From the NCBI GenBank assembly GCA_028869325.1, contig JAGWST010000024.1:1-6905 (forward strand): DNA of 6,905 nucleotides, given 5' to 3'. The notes beneath the pieces are model-generated. The model made no database searches, had not been told where the DNA came from, and saw nothing but the letters and a program-made list of their open reading frames with translations. This document shows, one piece after another, positions 1-5,392 of this stretch. Each line of letters starts with the position of its first letter. The first letter of the stretch is position 1. The translations under genes and the position numbers were made by a program. Source of the stretch: a bacterium. GTDB lineage: Bacteria > Vulcanimicrobiota > Vulcanimicrobiia > Vulcanimicrobiales > SCRA01.

Positions 1-40
1 CACCGTGAGCAGAGTCGACGGCACGACCAAGCTCTGATCG

Positions 41-271
41 CTAAGAGCGCTTGCCCTCTTCGATGAAGCGCTTGACCTTCTGACCGCCTTTGTGGCCGAT
101 CTCCTCGTAGAACGTGGGGCCGTACTTCTCTTTCGTGGCCTCGCCGCCCTTACGGCCGATCGCCTCGTAGAATTCGGCGCCGTACTTTGCCTTGACGGTG
201 TCGCCGCCTTTCTTTCCGGCCTCGCGAACCGTCATACCTCCGCCCGAGGGGCGTCCCTTCGTCGTAGCCAT
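41..271 (-). CDS. KGG-repeat stress protein (con-10 / GsiB / YciG-like)
   Basis: A 76-residue, very hydrophilic, glycine- and lysine-rich protein. It carries three copies of the KGG motif (stress-induced bacterial acidophilic repeat family), at about residues 20-23, 40-43 and 60-63, inside 20-residue tandem units of the form G-x-K-G-G-x5-KYG-x2-FYE-x-I. Family members such as B. subtilis GsiB and fungal Con-10 are small, probably disordered proteins made during starvation, desiccation or general stress; their molecular role is not settled. I chose the ATG at 271 because AGGAG (280-284) lies 8 nt upstream and the family homology begins just after it. The same frame is open further upstream, but that part is cysteine-rich and unlike the family. 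The gene is divergent from the D-aminoacylase gene. A sigma-B-type promoter match lies upstream (310-334). Identification is firm; function is known only at family level. Confidence 0.9.
   Translation of the reverse strand: MATTKGRPSGGGMTVREAGKKGGDTVKAKYGAEFYEAIGRKGGEATKEKYGPTFYEEIGHKGGQKVKRFIEEGKRS
53..217 (-). repeat. Tandem 60-bp coding repeats of the KGG protein
   Basis: Two full 20-codon units (residues 19-38 and 39-58) and a shorter third unit (59 to about 73) follow one another without a gap. Each unit starts with G-[KRH]-K-G-G. The first two units are similar in DNA as well as in protein, as expected for internal duplication. Confidence 0.8.
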
Positions 272-279
272 TGCCTCGT

Positions 280-284
280 CTCCT
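280..284 (-). promoter_or_regulatory. Ribosome binding site of the KGG gene
   Basis: AGGAG on the minus strand, 8 nt before the ATG at 271. It decides the start within a longer open frame. Confidence 0.7.
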
Positions 285-309
285 CGTCTGCTAACCGGTT
301 GCCATCCCC

Positions 310-334
310 ATACCCATCCGGTGAGCGGGCAAAC
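310..334 (-). promoter_or_regulatory. Possible sigma-B-type general stress promoter for the KGG gene
   Basis: On the minus strand GTTTGC (329-334), a 13-nt spacer and GGGTAT (310-315) resemble the B. subtilis sigma-B consensus (GTTTAA, about 12-15 nt, GGGTAT). The -10-like part is an exact match. A start near 303 would give a leader of about 32 nt, which contains the AGGAG ribosome site. GsiB, the best known KGG protein, is a classical sigma-B target, so the match fits the gene. Whether this organism has a sigma-B-type factor is unknown. Confidence 0.4.
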
Positions 335-374
335 TCGACAGCAGGGGCGGAAGCATAGGCCTTTTAGGCCAACT

Positions 375-380
375 GAGGAG
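375..380 (+). promoter_or_regulatory. Ribosome binding site of the D-aminoacylase gene
   Basis: GAGGAG lies only 3 nt before the ATG at 384. The spacing is tight, but this is the only purine-rich site near the start predicted from homology. A short dyad (GGCCT-TTT-AGGCC, 358-370) lies just upstream. Confidence 0.55.
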
Positions 381-383
381 CCG

Positions 384-1961
384 ATGCTTTCTACCATCTT
401 CCGCGGCGCCAAAGTCTACGACGGCGGCGGAGGGCCGCCCCGGACCCTCGACGTCGCCACGTACGGCGACCGCGTCGCATTGATCGGCCGTCTGGAGGAT
501 CGCGACGCCGCGGCCGTGATCGCGTGCGAGGGTCTGGCCCTGGCTCCCGGCTTCATCGACGCACACAGCCACACGGACGAGCGTTGGCTGGCGGAGCCGC
601 GCGTGGAGTCGAAGCTGCGCCAAGGCGTCACCACGGAGATCGGCGGAAACTGCGGCTACTCGGCGGCCCCGTTGACGGCTGAGGCCCTGCGCGCCGAGCG
701 CGCGGCCAGGCTTGCGCCGATGCGGGTGGAGCCGCACTGGACGACGCTCGATGAGTTCCTGACTCTGGTGGAGCACGAGCGGCCCGCGATCAACGTCGCC
801 ACGCTGGTGGGCTTGGGCACCACGCGGGCCAACGTCGCCGGAGAGGATGCCGATCCTCTCGATCGCGAGCAGTTGGCGGCACAGGCGAGGCTGGTGCGCG
901 AGGCCGTGGAGGCCGGAGCGCTGGGCGTCTCCAGCGGCCTCGTCTACCCGCCCGGATCGTATGCCGACGCCACGGAGCTGGCCACGATGGCGCGGGCCGC
1001 CGCGGACTCCGGCGCGGCGCTCTACGCGACGCACCTGCGCAGCGAGGGCGACGCGTTGATCCCTGCGCTCGAGGAGGCGCTGCGCATCGGGCGCGATGCG
1101 GGCGTCACCGTGCAGATCTCGCACCACAAGGCGTGCGGGAGGCGCAATTGGGGACGCGTCCATCAGAGCCTGGCGATGATCGACGCCGCGCGAGATGCCG
1201 GCGAACCCGTCTTTGCCGACGCCTATCCGTACCTTGGCGTGTGGACGGAGTTGGCGCAGATCCTGCCTGGCGAGGCACGCCGCGGCGGCATCGAGGCGAC
1301 GCTGGAGGGCCTACGCGATCCGCAACGCCGGGCCGCGACCGCACTGGCGGTGGAGCTGGCCTGGGGCGGGCGTTGGCACGAGATCTTGATCACCGACGTG
1401 GGCTCCTCGCGCAACGAAGAGCTGGCCGGCCTGCGCATCGACGAGCTGGGGCGCCGCTGGGGCGTCAAACCCGTAGCGGCGGCCCTTCGCCTGTTGACGC
1501 AGCAGCGTCTCTCGCCGCAGGCGATCTTCTTCGAGCTGACGCAGAGCGACATCGACGCCGTCTTCTCGGCACGCTTCGTCGCCATCGCCAGCGACGCCGC
1601 CGCGCGCGCCGTCACCGGCGTCACCGCGTGCGGCCTTGTGCATCCGCGCGCCTTCGGTACCTTTCCACGGGCGATCGGGCGCTACAGCCGGCGGCGTGGG
1701 ATCTACGAGATCGCGGAGGGCATCCGCCGCGCCACCTCCCTGCCGGCTGCGATCTTCGGCCTGCGCGACCGCGGCAGGATCGTCGAGGGTGCCTTCGCCG
1801 ATCTGGTGCTCTTCGACGACGCGGCCCTGACCGATCGCGCGACGTACGAGCAGCCCACGCTCTTCCCCGAGGGTATCCGCGAGGTCTACGTCAACGGCGC
1901 GTGCGTCTTGCGCGACGGCCGGCTCAGCGGGGCGCGTCCCGGTCGCGTGCTGCGGCGCTGA
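384..1961 (+). CDS. N-acyl-D-amino-acid deacylase (D-aminoacylase)
   Basis: A 525-residue zinc-dependent amidohydrolase of the D-aminoacylase family, which hydrolyses N-acyl-D-amino acids to D-amino acid and carboxylate. Family landmarks appear in order: GFIDAHSHTD (56-65, metal-binding H61 and H63), QGVTTEIGGNCGYS (80-93, with C90, equivalent to the metal-binding Cys of the Alcaligenes enzyme), GVSSGLVYPPGSYA (181-194), YATHLRSEGD (214-223, H217), ISHHKACGRRNWGR (245-258, H247/H248), IASD (401-404, catalytic D404), HPRAFGTFPR (420-429), and the C-terminal beta part with GRIVEGAFADLVLFD (464-478). The length is normal for the family and the gene looks intact. The ATG at 384 is preferred because the family begins there with an I-x-R-G-x-K/R-V-x-D-G strand; the frame is open to 192 but the extra part is unrelated. 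No signal peptide is seen, so it is probably cytoplasmic. In the active-site SDG motif the Gly is Ala. The substrate range could include D-glutamate- or D-aspartate-type derivatives. Confidence 0.92.
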   Translation: MLSTIFRGAKVYDGGGGPPRTLDVATYGDRVALIGRLEDRDAAAVIACEGLALAPGFIDAHSHTDERWLAEPRVESKLRQGVTTEIGGNCGYSAAPLTAEALRAERAARLAPMRVEPHWTTLDEFLTLVEHERPAINVATLVGLGTTRANVAGEDADPLDREQLAAQARLVREAVEAGALGVSSGLVYPPGSYADATELATMARAAADSGAALYATHLRSEGDALIPALEEALRIGRDAGVTVQISHHKACGRRNWGRVHQSLAMIDAARDAGEPVFADAYPYLGVWTELAQILPGEARRGGIEATLEGLRDPQRRAATALAVELAWGGRWHEILITDVGSSRNEELAGLRIDELGRRWGVKPVAAALRLLTQQRLSPQAIFFELTQSDIDAVFSARFVAIASDAAARAVTGVTACGLVHPRAFGTFPRAIGRYSRRRGIYEIAEGIRRATSLPAAIFGLRDRGRIVEGAFADLVLFDDAALTDRATYEQPTLFPEGIREVYVNGACVLRDGRLSGARPGRVLRR

Positions 1962-2532
1962 GCCTCTGCCAGAGCTCGGCGACGCGCGCACGCAGCTGCT
2001 CGAGCGTGCCGTCGTTCTCGATGACGCAGTCGGCGCGGCGGCGCGCCTCCTCGGGGTCGATCTGCGCCAGCATGCGAGCCCGCGCGTGCTCCGCGCTGAC
2101 GGCATCGCGCGCGACCACCCGCTGGAGGCGCTGCTCCGCCGGCGCGGTCACCGCCACCGTCACGTCGCAAAGCCGGTAGAAGTCCGATTCGAAGAGCAGC
2201 GGCACCACGAAGACCACGACCTCGCCGGGCCGCGCGCGCGCGGCCTCCGCAAACGCCAGCTCGCGGATGCGCGGATGAAGCAGCGCATTCAGCGTCTTGC
2301 GCGCCTCCGGGTCGCTGAAGACGATCTCGGCCATCGCCTTGCGGTCCAGCGTACCGTCCGAAGCCAAGGCCCGCGGCCAGCGCTTGGCGATGCCGGCAAG
2401 CACCTCGCTGCGCGGCGCCACAGCCTCGCGCGAGAGCCGATCCGTGTCGATGATGCGCGCGCCGTGCTCGTGCAGCATCTCCGCGACGGCCGACTTTCCC
2501 GAGCCGATGCCACCCGTCAACCCGACCCTCAT
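1924..2532 (-). CDS. coaE: Dephospho-CoA kinase
   Basis: A 202-residue cytoplasmic P-loop kinase that phosphorylates the 3'-hydroxyl of dephospho-CoA, the last step of coenzyme A synthesis. Visible family features are the Walker A loop GGIGSGKS (7-14) right at the N terminus, IIDTD (27-31), HPRIRE (86-91), VPLLFE (110-115) leading into the DVTVAV strand (123-128), RD (142-143) in the lid helix, Q157, and AD-VIEN-G (167-175). The length is typical. The ATG at 2532 overlaps the stop of the upstream binding-protein gene as ATGA. GGAGG (2539-2543) lies 6 nt before it, so translation is probably coupled. Its 3' end overlaps the convergent D-aminoacylase gene by 38 bp. An in-frame extension upstream of the ATG lacks homology and was not used. 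Confidence 0.95.
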   Translation of the reverse strand: MRVGLTGGIGSGKSAVAEMLHEHGARIIDTDRLSREAVAPRSEVLAGIAKRWPRALASDGTLDRKAMAEIVFSDPEARKTLNALLHPRIRELAFAEAARARPGEVVVFVVPLLFESDFYRLCDVTVAVTAPAEQRLQRVVARDAVSAEHARARMLAQIDPEEARRRADCVIENDGTLEQLRARVAELWQRLSAAARDRDAPR

Positions 2533-4184
2533 CGCGCGCCTCCGCTCTCGCCCGTCCTCGTCGCCCAGTGCCATGCCCAAGCGTTCCAGAGATGCTCTCC
2601 GAGGACGGAGGGCTCGACGCCTGCCAGATCGGACCGCGTTGCCACGGCGTCGCGCTCGAAGCCCAAAAAGAGCAGATCCGACTGCGCGATCAGCCGGCGG
2701 AGGATACGCTGGTCGGCGCGTGCCTGTACGGACGAATCGCTCGACGTCAGCTCCTCCCGCGCCGCGCGATCGATGGCGGGATCGCAGATATTCCCGTAGT
2801 TCTCGCCGTTGGGCGGGCGGCTGTCACAGCGGAAGAGATACGAGTGATCTCGATCCTCCCCCGGTTGCCAGCCATAGAATGCCAGATCGTACTTGCCGCG
2901 CGCCAGAATGCCCCCCTCCTGATAGGGCAGGAAGAGCAGTGCGTACTGATAGCTCTTGAGCTCGCCGCGAATGCCCAGCTGGTCCAGCTGGCCCTGCAGT
3001 AGCAGGTCGAACTGCTCCGAGGCCTTCGAGCCCGCCACGCCCACGATCTGCAGCGCCAGCGGCTGGCCGTCGCGGTAGCGCACGCCGTCGGCGTGCAGGT
3101 GCCAGCCGGCGGATTCGAGGGTCGCCCGCGCCTTGGCGAGATCGTAGCGCGGTTGCCTGATGCTCGGATCGTACGCGAACTGCCCGGGTAGCCGATCGCC
3201 GTCCGCCGGACGGTAGAGCCGGCCGAGCAGATCGCGCATGATGCGTTGGCGATCGATGCCCAATACCAGCGCCTTCCGCAGAGCGGGATCGCGCAGCCGC
3301 GCGCCCGCCACGTTAAACATGACGTAGTCGAACTGGTAGTGATCCACGATGCGGACGCGCGCGTGCGGCCGGCGCTCCACCTGGTCCAGCACGCCTTTGG
3401 TGGCCCCGAAGCCCTCGACCACCGTCATATCGGTGGCGCCGGATCCCCACAGCGTGAGGGCGGTGTTCTGATCGGGGACGATTCGAACGCGTACGCGCTC
3501 GATAGCGGGTGCGCCGCGAAAGTAGTGCGGATCGGCCCGCAGGTCGAGCTCGGCGCCGCGCTTCCATGCCACCACCCGATATGGGCCCAAGCCAACCGGC
3601 GCCGCTCCGTATGGCGCGCGATTGAGATCGCGATAGCGTGCCAGCAGATGCGCCGGAAGAATCGGATACGGGTCGTTGGCTCCAAGGTTGAAGAACGTGG
3701 CGATCCCCGGCGAGTAGGGCTTGCGCAGGCGAATCTCGACCTCGTAGGGACCCCGCGCGCCTACCGAGGCGACATCGTCGAAACCGGAGCGATCGGGCAC
3801 ATCGTTACGCGGATTCATCGCCGCGCGGAACGAGAAGAGCACGTCGCGCGCATCGAACGGCGCGCCGTCCTGCCAGCGTACGCCGTGGCGGAGCTGGTAG
3901 CGGATCGTCAAGCCGTCGGCGGAGATGCCGCCATTGGCGCGCGTCGGCACGGAGGCGGCCAGATCGGGGATGAAGCCTCCGTTGGCGTCGGTACGCAGCA
4001 GATAGCCGTGGAAGAGCGGGGCGAGGTACGCCAGGTTGGCATTATCGGTGACCAACGGGTCGAGCGTCGGTGGATCGCTCGAGGTCGCCAGCTGCAGCGT
4101 ATCACCGTGAGCCGCCGAAGCTCCGCCCGCCCCCACCCGCGTGCACGCCGCCATGGTGCAGAGCGCCACCACGAGGATAAGCAA
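2529..4184 (-). CDS. Peptide/solute ABC transporter substrate-binding lipoprotein (SBP_bac_5 family)
   Basis: About 551 residues of the family 5 extracellular solute-binding proteins (DppA/OppA-like), which capture peptides, nickel or other solutes for an ABC importer. The N terminus has a short hydrophobic stretch ending TMAAC, a lipobox-like site with the lipidated Cys at residue 14. Then come DPPTLDPL (37-44), the family signature region around SADGLTIRYQLRHGVRW (88-104) with DGAPFDARDV (106-115), GLGPYRVVAW (198-207), the DHYQFDYVMFN strand (281-291), LRKALVLGIDR (302-312), YDLAKA (347-352) and a C-terminal NAWAWHW strand. The start is uncertain. I use the TTG at 4184; a CTG at 4193 would add R and H to the n-region and make a more normal signal peptide, and there is no ATG or GTG in a suitable place. 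No permease or ATPase gene is nearby, so the substrate is unknown. The gene is coupled to coaE by ATGA. Confidence 0.88.
   Translation of the reverse strand: MLILVVALCTMAACTRVGAGGASAAHGDTLQLATSSDPPTLDPLVTDNANLAYLAPLFHGYLLRTDANGGFIPDLAASVPTRANGGISADGLTIRYQLRHGVRWQDGAPFDARDVLFSFRAAMNPRNDVPDRSGFDDVASVGARGPYEVEIRLRKPYSPGIATFFNLGANDPYPILPAHLLARYRDLNRAPYGAAPVGLGPYRVVAWKRGAELDLRADPHYFRGAPAIERVRVRIVPDQNTALTLWGSGATDMTVVEGFGATKGVLDQVERRPHARVRIVDHYQFDYVMFNVAGARLRDPALRKALVLGIDRQRIMRDLLGRLYRPADGDRLPGQFAYDPSIRQPRYDLAKARATLESAGWHLHADGVRYRDGQPLALQIVGVAGSKASEQFDLLLQGQLDQLGIRGELKSYQYALLFLPYQEGGILARGKYDLAFYGWQPGEDRDHSYLFRCDSRPPNGENYGNICDPAIDRAAREELTSSDSSVQARADQRILRRLIAQSDLLFLGFERDAVATRSDLAGVEPSVLGEHLWNAWAWHWATRTGESGGAR
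2539..2543 (-). promoter_or_regulatory. Ribosome binding site of coaE inside the upstream gene
   Basis: GGAGG on the minus strand, 6 nt before the coaE ATG, within the last codons of the binding-protein gene. This supports both the start at 2532 and translational coupling. Confidence 0.65.
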
Positions 4185-4186
4185 AT

Positions 4187-4211
4187 GCCGCAGCCCTCTA
4201 AGGGCTGCGGC
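4187..4211 (-). promoter_or_regulatory. Perfect 11-bp hairpin before the binding-protein gene (attenuator or terminator)
   Basis: GCCGCAGCCCT and AGGGCTGCGGC form a perfect 11-bp stem with a 3-nt loop, in the 61-nt gap between the hemerythrin-like stop (4246) and the proposed TTG start (4184). On the transcribed (minus) strand it is followed by ATTTGCTTAT, a weak T-tract. It could end or reduce transcription after the hemerythrin-like gene. The only purine-rich site before the TTG, AGAGGG, lies in the loop and 3' arm, so the hairpin could also hide the ribosome site. Confidence 0.55.
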
Positions 4212-4245
4212 TTCGCGAGCAAATGCGAATGGTGCGCCGTCGACC

Positions 4246-4680
4246 CTACGAGGCGGCCGTGCGTATCGGTGCGAGCTCCACCTTCCGGTCGACAATATCG
4301 TACAAGTCGCCGTCTTCCTTTTCCATGCGCTCCACCAGGGCCGACCACACGGTGCCGAAGTCGCGGCCGAAGCCCGCGCGATCGTGCTCGATGTTTCCCA
4401 GCGGGCTCCAGCGAGCGTACATCGCGGTAAACATCTTCGCGAGCTCACCCATCTCATCCTGATAGCGCGTCGCAAGGTTGCGGATCTTGGCATCGGGGTG
4501 TGCCATCATCTTCGGATAGAGGGCCTGGTCCTCGATGGCGAGATGAATCTTGACGCTTCCGGCAAGCTTCGCGAGTTTGAGTCGAATCTCCTTGGGTTGG
4601 GAGGTTACGCAGAGCTTCAGCAACTCATTGCCGAGTCGCGTGATCTCCGTGTGTTGGTTACGGTACATCCGTGTCTGCAA
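4246..4680 (-). CDS. Hemerythrin-like (HHE-type) domain protein
   Basis: A 144-residue all-helical protein resembling the HHE/hemerythrin cation-binding family, whose members bind a di-iron centre and react with O2, NO or peroxide. From the start used here, the visible ligands are H10 in YRNQHTEI and the H-x3-E pair H46/E50 in KIHLAIEDQALYPKM. The fourth helix reads ERMEKEDGDLYDIVD, where classical members have H-x3-E/D, and no equivalent His is seen in helix 3. It therefore belongs to a non-classical branch. I chose the TTG at 4680 because AGGGAGG (4686-4692) lies 5 nt before it and homology begins right after. An ATG at 4698 (150 aa) and a TTG at 4815 overlapping the upstream stop are less likely. 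No signal peptide, so cytoplasmic. It is probably co-transcribed with the copper-protein gene upstream. Confidence 0.8.
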   Translation of the reverse strand: MQTRMYRNQHTEITRLGNELLKLCVTSQPKEIRLKLAKLAGSVKIHLAIEDQALYPKMMAHPDAKIRNLATRYQDEMGELAKMFTAMYARWSPLGNIEHDRAGFGRDFGTVWSALVERMEKEDGDLYDIVDRKVELAPIRTAAS

Positions 4681-4685
4681 GCTAG

Positions 4686-4692
4686 CCTCCCT
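4686..4692 (-). promoter_or_regulatory. Ribosome binding site deciding the hemerythrin-like start
   Basis: AGGGAGG on the minus strand, 5 nt before the TTG at 4680. It lies inside the frame opened by the upstream ATG at 4698, so it argues for the shorter protein. Confidence 0.6.
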
Positions 4693-4764
4693 CTCCATCT
4701 CTCGAGGAGCAGTGGGCCGGGGAAGGCCGCACGGTGTGTGATGATCTTTCGGCGGGGCACCGTT

Positions 4765-4785
4765 GCGGCGCTGCTCCGGCGCCGC
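4765..4785 (-). other. GC-rich hairpin between the copper-protein and hemerythrin-like genes
   Basis: GCGGCGC and GCGCCGC form a 7-bp stem with a 7-nt loop in the 131-nt gap 4681-4811. There is no T-run after it, so a full intrinsic terminator is unlikely. It may act as an mRNA stabilising or processing element that sets unequal expression of the two genes. Confidence 0.35.
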
Positions 4786-4811
4786 CCCGTTGCGTATGGT
4801 CTTAGTAAAAT

Positions 4812-5273
4812 TCAATGAGCGGCGACGAGCAGCGTTCCCAGGTGGTGCACGCTGTACGGATGGAGCTGGCAGTAGATGGGGTACGAGCCGGCCTTCACGC
4901 CGGTCAGCCGGACGGTGGCGGTTGCCTTCGGCTTGATCACGTCGTGCACGTTGTAGGCGTCGATCGAGAAGCCCTCGGGCAGCGGGCTCTGGTTGACGAT
5001 GGTGAGGACCACCGTGTCGCCGGCTCGCGCCACGACGTCGGCCGGCAGGTTGTTTACGGAGATGGTCGGCACGCCGGCAACGGTCGCCTTGGTGAAGACC
5101 ATCTTGACGGTCTGGTCGATCTCTCCCGCGCGTGCCGCGGCAGTCGTGGCGGCGAGGCCGATCGAAAGGGCGGCCGCAGCCGAGAATACGGTTGTGATCA
5201 AGGTCTTGGAGCCAAACGTCTTACGGCCGAAGGTCTTGCGCGAAGGGGCATTACGGTGGTCGTGCTCGTCCAT
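4812..5273 (-). CDS. Nitrosocyanin-like red copper protein (cupredoxin fold, exported)
   Basis: A 153-residue precursor. A basic n-region (with a doubled RKTFG) and a hydrophobic stretch at about 25-47 end in ARA before G50, a signal peptidase I-type site, so the mature protein of about 104 residues should be outside the cytoplasmic membrane. The rest is a single cupredoxin domain. The motif SPLPEGFSIDAYNV (96-109) and the C-terminal YCQLHPYSVHHLGTLLV (134-150) give Glu100, Cys135, His138 and His143. The spacing (Glu, +35 Cys, +3 His, +5 His) equals that of the Glu60/Cys95/His98/His103 copper site of Nitrosomonas nitrosocyanin as I recall it, and the surrounding residues are also alike. No blue-copper axial Met is present. 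Nitrosocyanin binds NO in vitro, but its role is unsettled. The ATG at 5273 has AGGAG 7 nt upstream. It is the first gene of the minus-strand cluster and divergent from a MarR-type regulator. A generic plastocyanin-like protein is the alternative. Confidence 0.85.
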   Translation of the reverse strand: MDEHDHRNAPSRKTFGRKTFGSKTLITTVFSAAAALSIGLAATTAAARAGEIDQTVKMVFTKATVAGVPTISVNNLPADVVARAGDTVVLTIVNQSPLPEGFSIDAYNVHDVIKPKATATVRLTGVKAGSYPIYCQLHPYSVHHLGTLLVAAH

Positions 5274-5280
5274 GGTAACT

Positions 5281-5285
5281 CTCCT
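5281..5285 (-). promoter_or_regulatory. Ribosome binding site of the nitrosocyanin-like gene
   Basis: AGGAG on the minus strand with a 7-nt spacer to the ATG at 5273. Confidence 0.75.
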
Positions 5286-5306
5286 GTAGGCGATGATATT
5301 TAGTAG

Positions 5307-5317
5307 TCCTAACTATC
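5307..5317 (-). promoter_or_regulatory. Putative regulator-binding half of an inverted repeat, copper-protein side
   Basis: On the minus strand this reads GATAGTTAGGA, an exact inverted copy of 5371-5381. It covers the -10 and start region of the minus-strand promoter. A small dyad TTAG-N5-CTAA (5300-5312) overlaps it. MarR proteins usually bind short palindromes over the -10/+1 region of their own divergent promoter, so this is a likely operator. Confidence 0.6.
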
Positions 5318-5340
5318 GCATGAATGGCAACCGCCGTCAA
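5312..5340 (-). promoter_or_regulatory. Sigma-70-type promoter of the nitrosocyanin-like gene
   Basis: On the minus strand: TTGACG (5335-5340), a 17-nt spacer and GATAGT (5312-5317). The -35 matches consensus at 5 of 6 bases and the -10 at 4 of 6. The predicted start near 5305 leaves a leader of about 32 nt with a good ribosome site. Confidence 0.6.
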
Positions 5341-5350
5341 GACTTGACGG
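5334..5350. promoter_or_regulatory. 17-bp perfect palindrome joining the two divergent -35 boxes
   Basis: CCGTCAAG, one central A, then CTTGACGG: 8-bp perfect arms. Each arm contains a TTGACG -35 box, one for each divergent gene, only 3 bp apart. It may be just the two -35 boxes back to back, or a second protein-binding site. Confidence 0.6.
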
Positions 5351-5373
5351 GGCACCTGGTGCTCGGCTAAGAT
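5344..5373 (+). promoter_or_regulatory. Sigma-70-type promoter of the MarR-family gene
   Basis: TTGACG (5344-5349), an 18-nt spacer and TAAGAT (5368-5373). A start near 5380 would leave a very short leader of about 13 nt before the ATG at 5393, with little room for a ribosome site. Confidence 0.5.
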
Positions 5374-5381
5374 AGTTAGGA
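5371..5381 (+). promoter_or_regulatory. Putative regulator-binding half of an inverted repeat, MarR side
   Basis: GATAGTTAGGA, identical to the minus-strand reading of 5307-5317 and in the same orientation relative to its own gene. It overlaps the predicted -10/start region of the regulator gene and a small dyad CTAA-N5-TTAG (5367-5379). This suggests autoregulation. Confidence 0.6.
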
Positions 5382-5392
5382 ATCCGATATGT

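Noticed and set aside
2..37. Possible 3' end of a plus-strand gene (eleven codons ending VDGTTKL and TGA at 35-37).
   Set aside because: Too short to recognise; it would be convergent with the KGG gene 3 bp away, which is possible, but nothing confirms that it is coding.
358..370. Short dyad GGCCT-TTT-AGGCC before the D-aminoacylase gene.
   Set aside because: A 5-bp stem is expected by chance in such GC-rich DNA; not enough to call a regulatory element.
192..383. Extension of the D-aminoacylase frame upstream of the ATG at 384.
   Set aside because: It overlaps the KGG gene in antisense, has no family homology, and the ATG at 384 has a ribosome site and the expected N-terminal strand.
1133..2179. 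Long plus-strand open frame of 348 codons inside the D-aminoacylase and coaE region.
   Set aside because: It is arginine-rich shadow coding typical of GC-rich DNA and lies over two genes with clear family motifs.
3246..4430. Long plus-strand open frame of 394 codons opposite the binding-protein gene.
   Set aside because: No recognisable domain; the minus strand encodes an unmistakable family 5 solute-binding protein here.
4185..4493. N-terminal extension of the binding protein through the hemerythrin-like gene.
   Set aside because: The extra 103 residues are the hemerythrin-like gene read out of frame, and the lipoprotein signal begins only near 4193-4184.
4681..4815. Longer hemerythrin-like protein starting at a TTG that overlaps the copper-protein stop.
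   Set aside because: The added 45 residues have no helix or homology, include the GC-rich hairpin, and the start lacks a good ribosome site.
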